A stretch of DNA of 64,000 bases from Acorus gramineus (taxonomy: Eukaryota > Streptophyta > Magnoliopsida > Acorales > Acoraceae), in the NCBI GenBank assembly GCA_030737835.1, contig CM060847.1, forward strand, positions 18,003,979 through 18,067,978, written 5' to 3'. Of the stretch, positions 48,601-59,921 are shown piece after piece (position 1 is the first letter of the stretch; each line of letters starts with the position of its first letter). Under the pieces are notes generated by a model. The model did no database searches and had not been told where the DNA came from. It was given only the letters and a program-made list of their open reading frames with translations. Made by a program: the position numbers and the translations under genes.

Positions 48601-50021
48601 CCTACAAATAATGCTTTTTATATATCTAAGCAGAGTAGCATCATATCTATTTCAAAATGTCAAAACAGACAAATTGCTAAAGGAGGGTGAGTGAAAAAAC
48701 AAACAAACAAAAATGTAATTTTATAAAAGAAGAAATAAATGATTAACGAATTGTCAGGCTCATTTATAAAAAAAAATTAAAAAATTAACGAGATTTATGT
48801 GTCTGTTGTTGACGAGATATACAGTATTAAAAGCAAAAAAAAAAACTTTAATTTGTAACAATGCTATAAAAAAAATTTTAAGATTCGGAGATACAAATCT
48901 TCTCGGCGTAATTGACATGGCCACTAGCTATATTGACCAGGTGACATATTAAGGATGAGGGATCATGCAATATAAAGTAAACTTAAAAGTTAAAATTGGG
49001 ACTTTAGGACTACTCATCTCTTTCAGAAGTTATTATGTGAATTTTGATGACAAATTAATTGAATTTGAACAGATATGTAGGATTTAGTTTTCTGTGGGAC
49101 CTTGATAAATATTGGATTTTTATATTTTTTATATACATATACACAATGGATATGGATATTATGACAAACTTACCAGAATATTGAGCATGGCTGCCACTTT
49201 GTCACCCTCCTTGAAATTCTTTACTTCAGAACCAACCCCCACAACCTCTCCTGCTACATCTGACACTGAGTTTTCATTAGGAACACAGGTATCAGAAATC
49301 TTCATTCATGACACAACCATAAATGGCCTATATGGAACATGTATAACAAAATTAAGTCTGGTTACCTCCCTTTTTACAGGGAAAAAATTCAAAAACTCAA
49401 AATTTGATATAAAAAAAAAAAAAAATTGACTCCAACCATAAAGTGATAGCACATATTCTAAAAATGATAGGACATGTCATCTTCAAATTAGTTTAAAATA
49501 GACTTGATAAAAAAAAAATTGAACACTGGATTAGCACTCATGTTTATATTACCTGGAAGGAAAGGAAACTTGCGTGGAAAAAATGGGCTCAGCATGCCTT
49601 TCTGGATTTTACAATCCAGTGGGTTTATACTTGCTGCCTCCAGTTTTAACAAAACTTCATCTTTCTTTGGTGAAGGAATTGGAACCTCAACATGCTGTGT
49701 GAATCAGAAAGCCCAATTTTCAAACAACTAATGAAAGAAGCAAGCCCTACATGCACAACAGGTTAATTAATGTGTACAATGACTAACTAAAGGAATAACA
49801 ATAACTAATAAATCTGTTCAATGACTAAAGGAATTAAAAAGACAAAAAAAATTTAATGAAACTGAAGGAATATAAAAGAAAATGATTATTGAAAATAAAT
49901 AATGACACAAAAAACTATAGAAAGAAAAGCAAAAATGAAGGTTTCACATGTTTACTTTAAGTGCAACTGCACCACCACCGTAGGAGTCGTACTGAACGGC
50001 GTGCATGAGATTGTCGGCCAT

Positions 50022-51650
50022 GGCCTAAGTGTGGGGAAGATCAGTTTGATGCAATATGGATTTCTGATAGATTGATTATTGATAAAAATAAATTCATCCA
50101 AAATAATAAGAGAGACGCATATTAGAGTTCTAATGTTTTGGAGTTCTGGACAAAGAAATTGGATCAAATAAGGAAACCAAAAATCAAATCACACCAACCT
50201 GGGCAATCACCAACTATGCTACTTGGGAGTCTTTTCTTTTATATCTTCTCTGTCTTGGTCACTTTGTATGGCTGAAAAAATGAAACAAGAAAGTACTTAA
50301 GGACTGGTTAACCTCTTTTTCTATTCTTTAATCCTCACCTAATGCTAGCTAATGATGGCATTGTATATTCATGGCTTCCAAAATTAGATAATCACATAAA
50401 TTCACTTTGACTAAGCTGTTAAGTTGTAAATCCACTATTATATGCTATGCTTTTATCATTCATTTTATTTGCATTTATATATACAAATAAATTTTGAATT
50501 CTTTGAAAATTATATTGAAACTCTAGCTGTAGTGGTTGAGTTCATGCATGGGTTTCATAACTTGCTCCATTTTCTTTGTTTGAGATGATGTTAAAAGAAT
50601 ATTAAACAATTTCCTATATAATACCATCCAAAAAGAATTTCCTATGTATAAAATATGTTTGTCAATTGGAATGGTTGACAAGAGCAACAAAAAAAGTTAT
50701 TGGCAATTATTAAAATAATCATATTTCACTATTCACTGATGAATGACATGATAATTGACTTTAAGCATGGCCTATGATGGTTGTTGCCACTCTAATCACT
50801 TTGAAGAAGACACTAATTAAAATCCCCTCTTGTACCTGTTAAATATTTGTGTTTATTATGGTGCTAATATTAACTTTTGATGGTTCAATCATGTGAAAGG
50901 CACAAGGCGTAAGATCAATTTGGTAACTCTAATCCCGATTGAGAATTTAACCTTCTCAATTATTCAGAATGATGGAATCCATAGAGTGAAAAAATTTACT
51001 TAAGATGTTAAGTAATGAACACAAGAATAAAATATTTCAAATGCAATTGTCATGAATGTTTCAATAGAAAAACAATGACGGTGAACATCAAATTGATCTT
51101 TAAAGTTAATCATTCCCCAAAAAACTTCAAGAGATTCTGTTCATTCAAGCATTGATGATTACATGAGTCAATTTAAAAGCCAATGGTAGTTTATGGTGAG
51201 ATGGACTATTGAAAACTTAATCCCATTAGTTAGGCAGTCTCCATTCTCCGATACAAAACTTACATGTGACAACAAAATTTACATGTGACACCTTACATGT
51301 GAAATTTTGTAATATTTTTTTTATCATATGTGAGCCTTCAATGTTGATATATAATCATAAGACCTGAAATCATGATTAACAAGTACCAACTTATAAAACC
51401 ACTGAAGTCAAGTTAATTTAATTAAGATGAAGAGGATTGTATGAGTTCATTCCCCGTAAGTGCAATGAATTGTCAACCAGTGTAATCATATAACAATAGT
51501 CAACATAAACAAATCCTTTAAATGAAGAATACCATGTTTTCACACCTAATTTACTTAAAAACAGTAATATCGACATAAAAAGAAGCTTCAACACGTCATG
51601 CGTGATCGGGTATCATGTTATGTTTCAAAGGGAGGAAAATGTTACGACGG
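50022..51650. other. Intergenic, nothing recognised
   Basis: AT-rich sequence upstream of pseudogene C. No coding sequence, RNA gene or element end is identified. Confidence 0.35.
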
Positions 51651-51689
51651 TTCGAATCAGTCTTCACACATTAAAAAAATAGAAAAAAA

Positions 51690-51900
51690 TCTAAATAACC
51701 CCCTCTGTCTTCTCTTAAATCTATATAACCCGGTAAAAATACATATGTAAATTCCAAATGCCCCACCAGTTAAATTTTCGTTGACAGATGAAAAATATTT
51801 AAGGAATATTATGTTTGATTAATTCTAACTAAAAACACAGTATACTAAAAATCTTCTACAATTTGTGAAAAATATGAAAAAAATATACTCTATAAATAAA
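51690..51900. repeat. Half copy of the 48110-48600 foldback element
   Basis: Shared words are acatatgtaaatt, ttgacagat, aaacacagtatacta and aaatatgaaaaaaatat. Only one arm is present. Confidence 0.45.
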
Positions 51901-52522
51901 AATTCTCGTTAGGAAACATATAGCTATCGGACTTAGTTTTGAATTATCTAGGCACAGCTATCAAAGTTTATTCTTCACAACAAACTGTTTTTTTTTCTCT
52001 TATTCTCCCTTTATTCCCCAGTTTTGCCTCACCTCGAACGGGGGGTGAGTATGTTGTCGTTAATGCTCATTTTGATCGGTTTTGCATTCACTACGTTTTT
52101 GTGATCATTTTTTTATTGGTAAATTGTGACCATTTTAGGTTCATCACACACTATTATTTCCGTAATTTTCCATGTGGAATACATGACTACAAAGCCGCTA
52201 CAAATCATCAATTTTAAAATTTGATCATAATAATTATGAAGAGTTATATCTAACTGGATTATCTTTGGGTTTTGGGATCATGTTATTGGCCCTGATCCTC
52301 CTCTGGTACTTGCAGTTCTACTATCACACTTTTCAGGTCCATCATTAGACACGCATTCCGTCAAAGTTACTATACAGACTAACACGTTTTGGTCATGTTT
52401 AGATTTGCGTTTGTATAGATTCTACATTTGAAAAGTTAAAAAAATTTAAACACAGATCCAAACACATTTTCAACGTTTAGTTTTTCAAACCATCATTTTT
52501 CTTTTTAGACTAAAAAATCTTG

Positions 52523-52645
52523 TGTTAGAATGAGAGAATGAAATAATGGGAATCCTTGTATTGCACTTTAGAGTTTATTCTCTTATATACAAGTACACAT
52601 AGGATTACACGTGTAATACACTATGACATAATACATAATTTAACA
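52523..52645 (-). repeat. Copia 2, 3' LTR (123 bp)
   Basis: tgttagaatgag...atttaaca. It shares tatatacaagtacacatag and acacgtgtaatacactatg with the right LTR. Confidence 0.88.
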
Positions 52646-52658
52646 GCCCCCCTCAAAC

Positions 52659-55600
52659 TCATGGTGGATCATACAAGGTGAGTTTGCGAATGAGGAACTG
52701 AAATCGAGGAACTGGATGTGACTTCGTAAAGAAATCAGCAAGCTGCTCTACAGAGGAAATATGCGGAAGCGATACTGTCTTTGCAAGGTAGTGCTGACGA
52801 ACGAAGTGACAGTCGATCTCAATGTGTTTGTTCCTTTCATGGAAGACCGGATTGCTGGCTATCTGAATAGTAGACCGGTTATCATAATAAAAAGGAGTAG
52901 GACCGATCATAGTGACTCCTAAGTCCACCAAGAGACGTCTAAGATGAACAATCTCCTTGGTGGTAATAGCCATGGCGCGATACTCAGCCTCAGTGCTGGA
53001 CAGGGAAACAACTTCCTGTTTCTTGCTGCGCCAAGAGATGATGGAATCTCCAAGAAATATGCAGAACCCAGTGGTAGAGCATCTCGTGGTCGGATCTCCA
53101 GCCCAATCAACATCAGTGTAAGCTCTAAGAACCAAAGTGGAAGAGGATGACAGATACAACGATCTAGTGATAGTACCACGTAAATATCTGAGAATACGCA
53201 TAAGAGCACCATAATGCACTGAACGAGGGGTTGAGACAAACTGACTAACAATGCTAACAGTATGAGCAATGTCAGGTCTGGTGATGCAGAGATACACAAG
53301 CTGACCCACAATCTGTCTGTATCTAGTAGGATCTGGAAGAAGCTCACCATCTGTAGGACGAAGCTTCACATGAAGCTCGAGAGGAGTATCTGCACTGCGG
53401 GTATCGGAGAGGGCAGCACGCTCTAAAATGTCAACTGTATACTTCTGTTGAGAAAGCAGAATCTCACGATCACTCTGTGGGATTCTGCTTTCTCAATTTT
53501 GAGACCAAGGAAGTGGCGAAGAGTACCAAGATTTTTCATCTGAAACTGTTGACTGAGGTGATTCTTGACCATAGTAATACCAGCGGAGTCATCGCCAATT
53601 ATAATCATGTCGTCAACATATAGAAGAAGGATTACCCGCCCCTGCGATGAGGATCACACAAACCTAGATTGATCCTGGCTCTCAACAAAACCAGCTGTCA
53701 GAATAACACTGGGAAAACGCTAAAACCAGGCACGAAGAGCCTGTTTCAGTCCGTATATAGCCCGCCGAAGATGACAAACATGCTGAGGAGGAGTGCTGAG
53801 ACCTGGAGGTGGTTGCATATAAACAACCTCAGATAAATCACCATGAAGAAAAGCATTCTTCACGTCCATCTGAAAGAGAGGCCAACGACGAACAACAGCA
53901 ACGGCGAGAAGGGTGAAACAGGAGCAAAGGTCTCCTCATAGTCAATGCCATACTCCTGTGTGAATCCTCTGGCAACAAGACGAGCCTTATATAGTTCAAT
54001 GGAACCATCAAAGCGATGCTTGAAAATCCACTTGCAGCTGATAGGGGTAACACCATCCGGAAGGAGAACAACAGCCCAGGTCTGTGTCTGCTCAAACGCC
54101 TGAAACTCCTCAGCCATGGCCTGCTGCCACTCAGGGTACTCGACTGTTTCTCGATAAAATTGGGGCTCACAATGGGCATGTATAGCGGTGACATAGGCCT
54201 GAAATTCTAGAGAATATGTACTCACGGATGCAAAGCCAAATCGGTCAGGTGGTCCATAGTCAAAACTGAAGCAATCAGGTGGATGACACTCACGCTGAGG
54301 ATAGCGAGTCAAGGGACGAGGATCCACATCAGAGGGAGGTGCATTAGCCATGGAAGACGGAGTAGCAGTGGAGTCATCTGCGGGAGGAGCAAGAGGAGAC
54401 ACAATAGGAGGAGAACAAGGAGGACCATGGGAGTTGGCTGCAAGAGTGCTAAGAGGAGACGAAGAACCAGGAGAGTCAGTAGTAGGAATGCCAAGATGAG
54501 ACTCAAGGAGAACAGAACTAGGAGTAGGCTCAAGCACAACAGATGGCCCGAGAAGAGGTAGAGACTCAATAGGAGAGGCCTGAACAGGAGAAGGCACAGG
54601 AGGAGAGGAGGTAGTGGGTGTAGAAGAAAAATAGGGAACATCTGCAAAAAAAGACACATGACGAGCGATCCAAAAACGATCTCCAGTCGTAGCAGCGATA
54701 TCCCTTGTGTTCGAAACTAATCCCTAAGAATACACACTTGACTGACCGAGCGGCCAACTTAGTGCGTTGATGAGGAGGGAGAAGCACGAAACAAGTACAT
54801 CCAAAAGTGTGAAGTCTTCTATAATCAGGTTTGGAGGAATAAAGGCACTCATGAGGAGTCATACCAGAGAAGACAGAAGAAGGAGTGATATTGATAAGAT
54901 GAACAGATAGAAGAGCAGCCTCAGCCCAAAATGTGTTGGGGACTGAAGAAGAAAGTAAGAGGGAACGAGCGGTCTCAAGAATATGGCGATGTTTTCTTTC
55001 AGCAACACCATTCTGCTCATGAGTATAAGGGCATGATTGCTGGAAGAGAGTTCCATGAGTTTGAAGAAAAGAACGCATCGTGGAAGAGATATATTCTTGG
55101 GCACAATTAGACCTAGAGATCTTGATACGACTCTGAAACTGGGTGTAAATCATAATGGTAAAGACCTCATATATCTTTGGAACCTCATATTTATAACACA
55201 GTAAATAAAGCCAAGTAAAGCGAGAATAGTCATCAATAAAACTGATATAATATGAAAAATCACTCTTCGAATTGATATGAGAAGGACCCCAGATATTAGA
55301 ATGAACAAGCTCAAATGGACTTGAGGACTGATGACTACTAGAATGGAATGGAGTAGCAACAGATTTGGCCAATTTACAGCCCTCACAAACTGAAAGAGGA
55401 GAAAATGAAACACGACCTAAATCACCAGACTGAATAAGATCTTTAAGTCGAGACTCAGAAACATGACCTAACCTTTTATGCCATAAGTCAGTATCAGAGG
55501 TGACAGTGCCACAGAAAACTGAGGGATCAGGTACAGGAAGATGAAGATACTCTACATAATATAGTCCGCCAATCCTACGACCATCACCAATCCTCTACCC

Positions 55601-56239
55601 TGAATGTGGATCCTGCACAAAACACCCAGAAGAGGTAAAGGTAACGGTGAATCCAGAATCACACAATCGACTAATAGACACAAGATTCATGCAAAGGTCA
55701 GGAGCATGCAAAACAAATGGTAATGAAAGGCGGCTGGTGGGATGAGATGTGGTTGTGATCGATCCACACTGCGTGATGACTAAAGGAGAGCCATTAGCAG
55801 TATGAATCGAAGGTAGGTGTGAGGGTGCAGGTGAGCATGCAGTGAGGACAGAACTATTAGGTGTCATGTGATGTGAGGCACCCGAATCAAATATTCAATA
55901 AGCAGGAGTACCCGTAGTAGAAGACCAGGCAAGTAGAGTAAAAGAACCAGAAAGAGACTGCTGTAGAATCAGATGGTCAAGGCACTGACTGATCTGGGCA
56001 AGCCTATCTAAGTGTGGCTGAAAGGAGCCAATCGAAGTAGCAATCGTAGCTGCAATAGGAGGAAGATGATGTCCTCGACCTTTCGGTCTATGACGCTTCT
56101 TAGCAGGTCTTTGTCTTTTCAGGCTATGGCGCTTCGTAGCAGGAGCGGCCCCCAAGATGCCCTCATAAATAAACGACGAAGTAGACGGACGAGACACCAT
56201 AGTACAGTTGTGTGTTTGAAGAGGATGGATATCTGACAT
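52659..56239 (-). pseudogene. Copia 2 polyprotein, gag-less and broken
   Basis: It opens MSDIHPLQTHNCTMVSR (56239), passes a basic stretch and reaches the protease site IFDSGASHHM just after a TGA near 55895. The start of that ORF lacks a gag capsid region and zinc knuckle. Then come integrase ([44 protein letters not shown]), the reverse transcriptase start (EWQQAMAEEFQAFEQ, ISCKWIFKHRF, ARLVARGFTQEYG), the YVDDMIIIGDD active site near 53600, and RNase H (YTDVDWAGD, SSTEAEYRAMA) ending at 52659. Several stops and shifts separate the pieces. Confidence 0.85.
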
Positions 56240-56339
56240 TTTTTTTATCCCAAATGAGGCTAAAGACTAGATGATGATGTCAGGGACGAAAAATCGATCG
56301 AAACGGACTCCTGGAACACCTTAATCGGACTTCCAGATA

Positions 56340-57301
56340 GGAAGTTACGGTCGATTTAGTGTTTTGAGATCCCGAGGAGGTGGCGGCCGGATTCGCCGGA
56401 GGTTGGCCAGAGGTGGCGGCCGGAGTCGCCGGAGGTCGACAGCCAGAGGCGCGGCAGGTGGCAGGTACGCACCGGAAGACAGCTGCGGGTGGCTGCAAGA
56501 AGCTCCCGAGCTACACGCGTCCGTGTGCTCGGGCGAGCTGGGGCGCACTGGGGAGAGATCCTAGACACGATCCCAAGAAATCCGGGACTCACACGCGGAG
56601 ATTGCGGGCTATCGCACGAGCTGGCAAAATGCGTACGCGTCTGTCACGCAGGAGCTCGCGAGTTGGCAAGGCGCCTCCGAGATTTGCGAACGCGTTTATG
56701 CGTCTGTCGCGCAGGCGCTTGCACGCTGGCAAAGCGCCTCCAGGATTCGCGGACGCGTTTACGCGTCTGGCAAGGGGGCACTCACGTGCGCGCTGGCAAA
56801 GCGCGTCCGAGATTCCCGAGCACGTAGGCGCTCACGCATGAAGAGGGGGCGCTGACAGCAGGGCAAGGCGCCCGGACGAGGCACGACGCGCAAACGAGGC
56901 ACATCGCATGGCGCGCAGGCAAGGCACGTCGCAACAGCGGCGCAGGCCTGGTGCAGGGCGGTGCTCGGGTGGAGCGCACGTAGGGCAGGCGTGCGGCGCG
57001 GATTGAGCAGGGTGCTGCGCTGACTGACCAGGGTGCGCAATAGCGGCAACCGCAGCAGGGGCTGTGGCAGCGGCAGGGGTGACCGCAGCAGGGCTAGGCG
57101 CGGGAAGGCAAGGCGACGCGGATCAGGGCAGGTGCGCAGGGGCGGTCGCGGCAGGGCAGGTGGGCGGATCAGGCGATGTGATCAGGGCGCCAGGCAGGGC
57201 GCAGCAAGGCCAGGCGCGGCAGGGCGTGCGCTCGGGCACGGCTAGGTGCGGCAGGGTGTGCGACAAGGCAGGCGCTCGGGCAGGGCGCAGCAGGGCCAGG
57301 C
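56340..57301. other. GC-rich, internally repetitive island at the leader of copia 2
   Basis: Nearly a kilobase is dominated by G and C in an otherwise AT-rich window. 56630-56820 contains imperfect repeats (gcgtctgtc, cgcaggcgcttg, gctggcaaagcg, gattcgcggacgcg, about 75-80 bp apart). 56850-57300 is a degenerate run of gggcaggcgc-type words. All six frames are fairly open because of composition. The resulting ORFs are Arg/Ala/Gly-rich and I do not regard them as genes. Confidence 0.8.
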
Positions 57302-57384
57302 ACTTTAGGGTTTAATTCCTTATATACAAGTACACATAGGATTACACGTGTAATACACTATGACATAACACATATAATTTAACA
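57302..57384 (-). repeat. Copia 2, truncated 5' LTR
   Basis: It matches the outer two thirds of 52523-52645. The first about 40 plus-strand bases (tgttagaatgagagaatg onward) are absent and the GC-rich island starts directly. Confidence 0.8.
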
Positions 57385-57494
57385 TCATGTAATTGAAAAG
57401 CTAATAAAACAACGCTTTTTAGAAGTTAAGTTTGAAATACGAGATTCCAAAAATCCCAGGGTTTCAATGACACATCCAAACGCATACCTATCGA

Positions 57495-57712
57495 ATTTAT
57501 TCTCCAAAACAAACAGTTTTCCCCTTATTCCCTTCTATTCTCTCTTATTCTCCAGTTATGCATCACCTCAAATGGGGGTAAATATGTTGCCATTAATGTT
57601 CATTTTGATCAGTTTTGCATCCACTACCCCCGTATGGCTAGAGACATAAACCCAGAATAAGGAAGAATACAAGAGAATAGTAAAAAAAGCTGTTTGTTTT
57701 GACAGAATAAAC
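57495..57712. mobile_element. MITE with attctcc/agaata inverted ends
   Basis: The left end tttattctccaaaacaaac pairs imperfectly with the right end gtttgttttgacagaataaa. The left half also occurs at 51966-52100 (tttattcttcacaacaaac, then cctcacctcgaacgggg). Confidence 0.55.
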
Positions 57713-58127
57713 CCCGATAGTTATGTCTGGATAAGTTAGGATAAGGCCTGATAACTATTCTCAGAAAATTGTGGAATTGCTTATCAAGGCTTATCTATAC
57801 CAATGGAAAAAATACCCTTCTCTGTCATTGATAAGGGATGGATAGGGAGTTATTATTTTCAAAATATCAACTTTACCCTTGGAATATATTTTTATGTTTG
57901 GTGTAATTGATAAATATAAATCAATCCATCATGAGTGTAATTAAATCTGGAAGTGTCACTTTGACTTACTGCCTTAAGCTGTGGTGTATGTTTAGGGTTT
58001 AATTACACTAGGAGAATGGTTTAGGAAGACTATCCACCACTTACCAATTTAGGAAGACCCGACATGTTGATGAAGTTGCATATTGGTTTGAAACTCTCAC
58101 CATTTTTTTTTTTTTGGAATGTAGAAC

Positions 58128-59130
58128 ATGGATGGAAGGACTGGTAGGGCTGCATGGAGCCCGGAAATGAAAAAGTTGTTCATTGACTTATGTTTAGAAC
58201 AAGTAAAATTAAGGGGTCGGCCTAGTTCAAACTTAAAAACATCGGCATAGAAGAAGGTGAAGGAAGAGTTTAATAACAAAAATATGACAAATTACGATCA
58301 GAGGCAATTCAAGAATTATTGGGACATGCTGAGGAAACAATGGAATGCCTGGAAGAAATTGATTTCCCTAACCGGCATAGGAGAGGTTGCCCCTGGACAA
58401 ACAGTGCAGATGGACCAGGAGAGATGGGATGAGCAGATTAAGGTAATCGTTATTCATTGATAGGTTTGCTAATGCTTGGGAAATACATAATAAATGCTTA
58501 ATTTTTGGGTGTACAGGAGAATCCCGAGGTGAAACAGTTCAGATACAAACCCCTTCCTCATGCTGATGAGATGGAACAACTATTTGGGGGGGGGGGGGGG
58601 TCACGGGCATAGGAGAGCACCAATTCACTCCGGCCACTGGGGACTCCCTTCTTGATGACATGGGCAACATTGCTTCCACGTCCCAGACGCCCTTCCCCAC
58701 AGCATCCCCCTCGAGTATTCCAGAAACCCCAATGCCTGACCCTGTTCCCGTTGAGTCTGAGGACAATTTGAATGAACCCATATCCTCAATGAGACGCAAA
58801 CGCCATTGTCAACCCAGGTCGAAGAGGTCTTCAGTTTCTCAGGACTTTGTGGAGAAGATTGATGGAGTGCTTGATCGGATTGCAGCCTCCACTACCAGCC
58901 AGGCAAGCGCGCACGCTCATGGTGCGCATGCTCACTATGTACCACCCCCACCCACAATCGAAGAATGTTTTGCGTCACTCCAACAGATACCTGAGATTGA
59001 CCCAGATGGTGGTGAGCTCTATGTGCTCGCCCTTCGCTTCTTTTTGGTTGATGAGCAGCGCAGGATTTGGATGCTGGAGAACAGACCCAGTGCGAGGATT
59101 GCATTACTGCGTTCAGTGTTCAATAAATAG
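58128..59130 (+). pseudogene. Harbinger Myb/SANT-like DNA-binding ORF (broken)
   Basis: Exons are 58128-58442 and 58517-59130 (GT at 58443, AG at 58515-58516). Residues 1-105 form a Myb/SANT-like domain: MDGRTGRAAWSPEMKKLFID, KKVKEEFNNK, RQFKNYWDMLRKQW, and W98. The second half is a Pro/Ser-rich linker and a C-terminal helix (EECFASLQQIPEIDPD). Such proteins bind element ends and help the transposase enter the nucleus. Damage: TAG at 58248-58250 (codon 41, probably from TGG), and a G15 run at 58586-58600 whose length puts the downstream part out of frame. Confidence 0.8.
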
Positions 59131-59189
59131 GTGTCTCTATGTGTTGTTTCATGTATGTGTATGTCTGGTACTTTGATAATGTGTGGATG

Positions 59190-59815
59190 ATTATGTTTTC
59201 ATTTATGTTTAGGTTAATGTATGGAGGATTATGTTTATGTTTAGCTTCATGTATGGATGATTTTGTTGGCATTTATGTTTAGGTTAATGTATGGATGATT
59301 ACGTTGGCATTTATATTTAGGTTAATGTATGGAGGATTATGTTTATGTTTAGCCTCATGTATGGATGATTTTGTTGGCATTTATGTTTAGGTTAATGTAT
59401 GGATGTTTATATTTATGTTTAGCTTCATGTACGGATGATTTTGTTGGCATTATGTTTAGGTTAAGGTATGGATGAACTAGTTTATGTTTACCTTTAAAGT
59501 ATGGATGATTACGTTGGCATTTATGTTTAGGTTAATGTATGGAGGATTATGTTTATGTTTAGCTTCATGTATGGATGATTTTGTTGGCATTTATGTTTAG
59601 GTTAATGTATGGATGAACTAGTTTATGTTTAGGTTAATGTATGGATGATTACGTTCGCATTTATGTTTAGGTTAATGTATGGATGTTTATATTTATGTTT
59701 AGCTTCATGTATGGATGATTACGTTGGCATTTATGTTTAGGTTAATGTATGGATGTTTATATTTATGTTTAGCTTCATGTACGGATGATTACGTTGGCAT
59801 TTATGTTTTGATGTA
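59190..59815 (+). repeat. Minisatellite between Harbinger ORF1 and ORF2
   Basis: Alternating units built of ttatgtttaggttaatgta, tggatgattacgttggcat and ttatgtttagcttcatgta repeat about ten times or more with small changes. No ORF is seen. It lies in the intergenic spacer of the transposon. Confidence 0.85.
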
Positions 59816-59921
59816 GGGACGATTATGAGTTTGACTTTGGTTCAGGAAGGGCAATTATGTTATTTGAATGAAAAATCTAATGGATTTTAGTGCTATGTTT
59901 TTGTTTATGTGTGTTTTAGGA

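Larger units (their letters stand above)
39631..50021 (-). pseudogene. Oxidoreductase pseudogene C, antisense, interrupted by a copia element
   Basis: On the minus strand, exon 1 is 50021-49956 (MADNLMHAVQYDSYGGGA), exon 2 49694-49553, exon 3 49265-49174 and exon 4a 48005-47689. All have good splice sites and sizes matching genes A and B for exons 1-3. Exon 4a has an extra G near its start and a later one- or two-base loss, which shift the frame. It then reads VLVTAASGGVGHYTVQLAK to ADEVLDY and meets a GTAAG donor. The 3' remainder at 39870-39631 (KTEEGTTFKSPSG, KYDAVIHC, KVKTVVDSK) has an internal deletion and frame shifts. The gap holds a complete copia element. Exon 2 has Cys for the conserved Trp of WKIQKG. 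It cannot make a normal enzyme. Confidence 0.85.
52523..57384 (-). mobile_element. Ty1/copia LTR retrotransposon 2, short LTR, GC-rich leader
   Basis: The left (3') LTR is 52523-52645 (tgttagaatgag to atttaaca). A purine tract (minus strand tttgaggggggc) lies just inside it. The right LTR survives only as about 57302-57384 (cactttagggttt to atttaaca); its inner end and the tRNA primer site are missing. Flanks tcttg and tcatg fit a 5-bp target duplication with one change. The coding order on the minus strand is short leader ORF, protease, integrase, reverse transcriptase and RNase H. It interrupts a Tourist-like MITE, whose pieces are at about 52393-52522 and 57385-57485. Confidence 0.88.

Noticed and set aside
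54283..54561. Arg/Ser-rich plus-strand ORF
   Set aside because: Shadow of the copia 2 polyprotein spacer on the minus strand.
56364..57315. Several overlapping Arg/Ala/Gly-rich ORFs on both strands
   Set aside because: GC-rich composition leaves stops rare in all frames; no motif and no agreement with splice or start signals.
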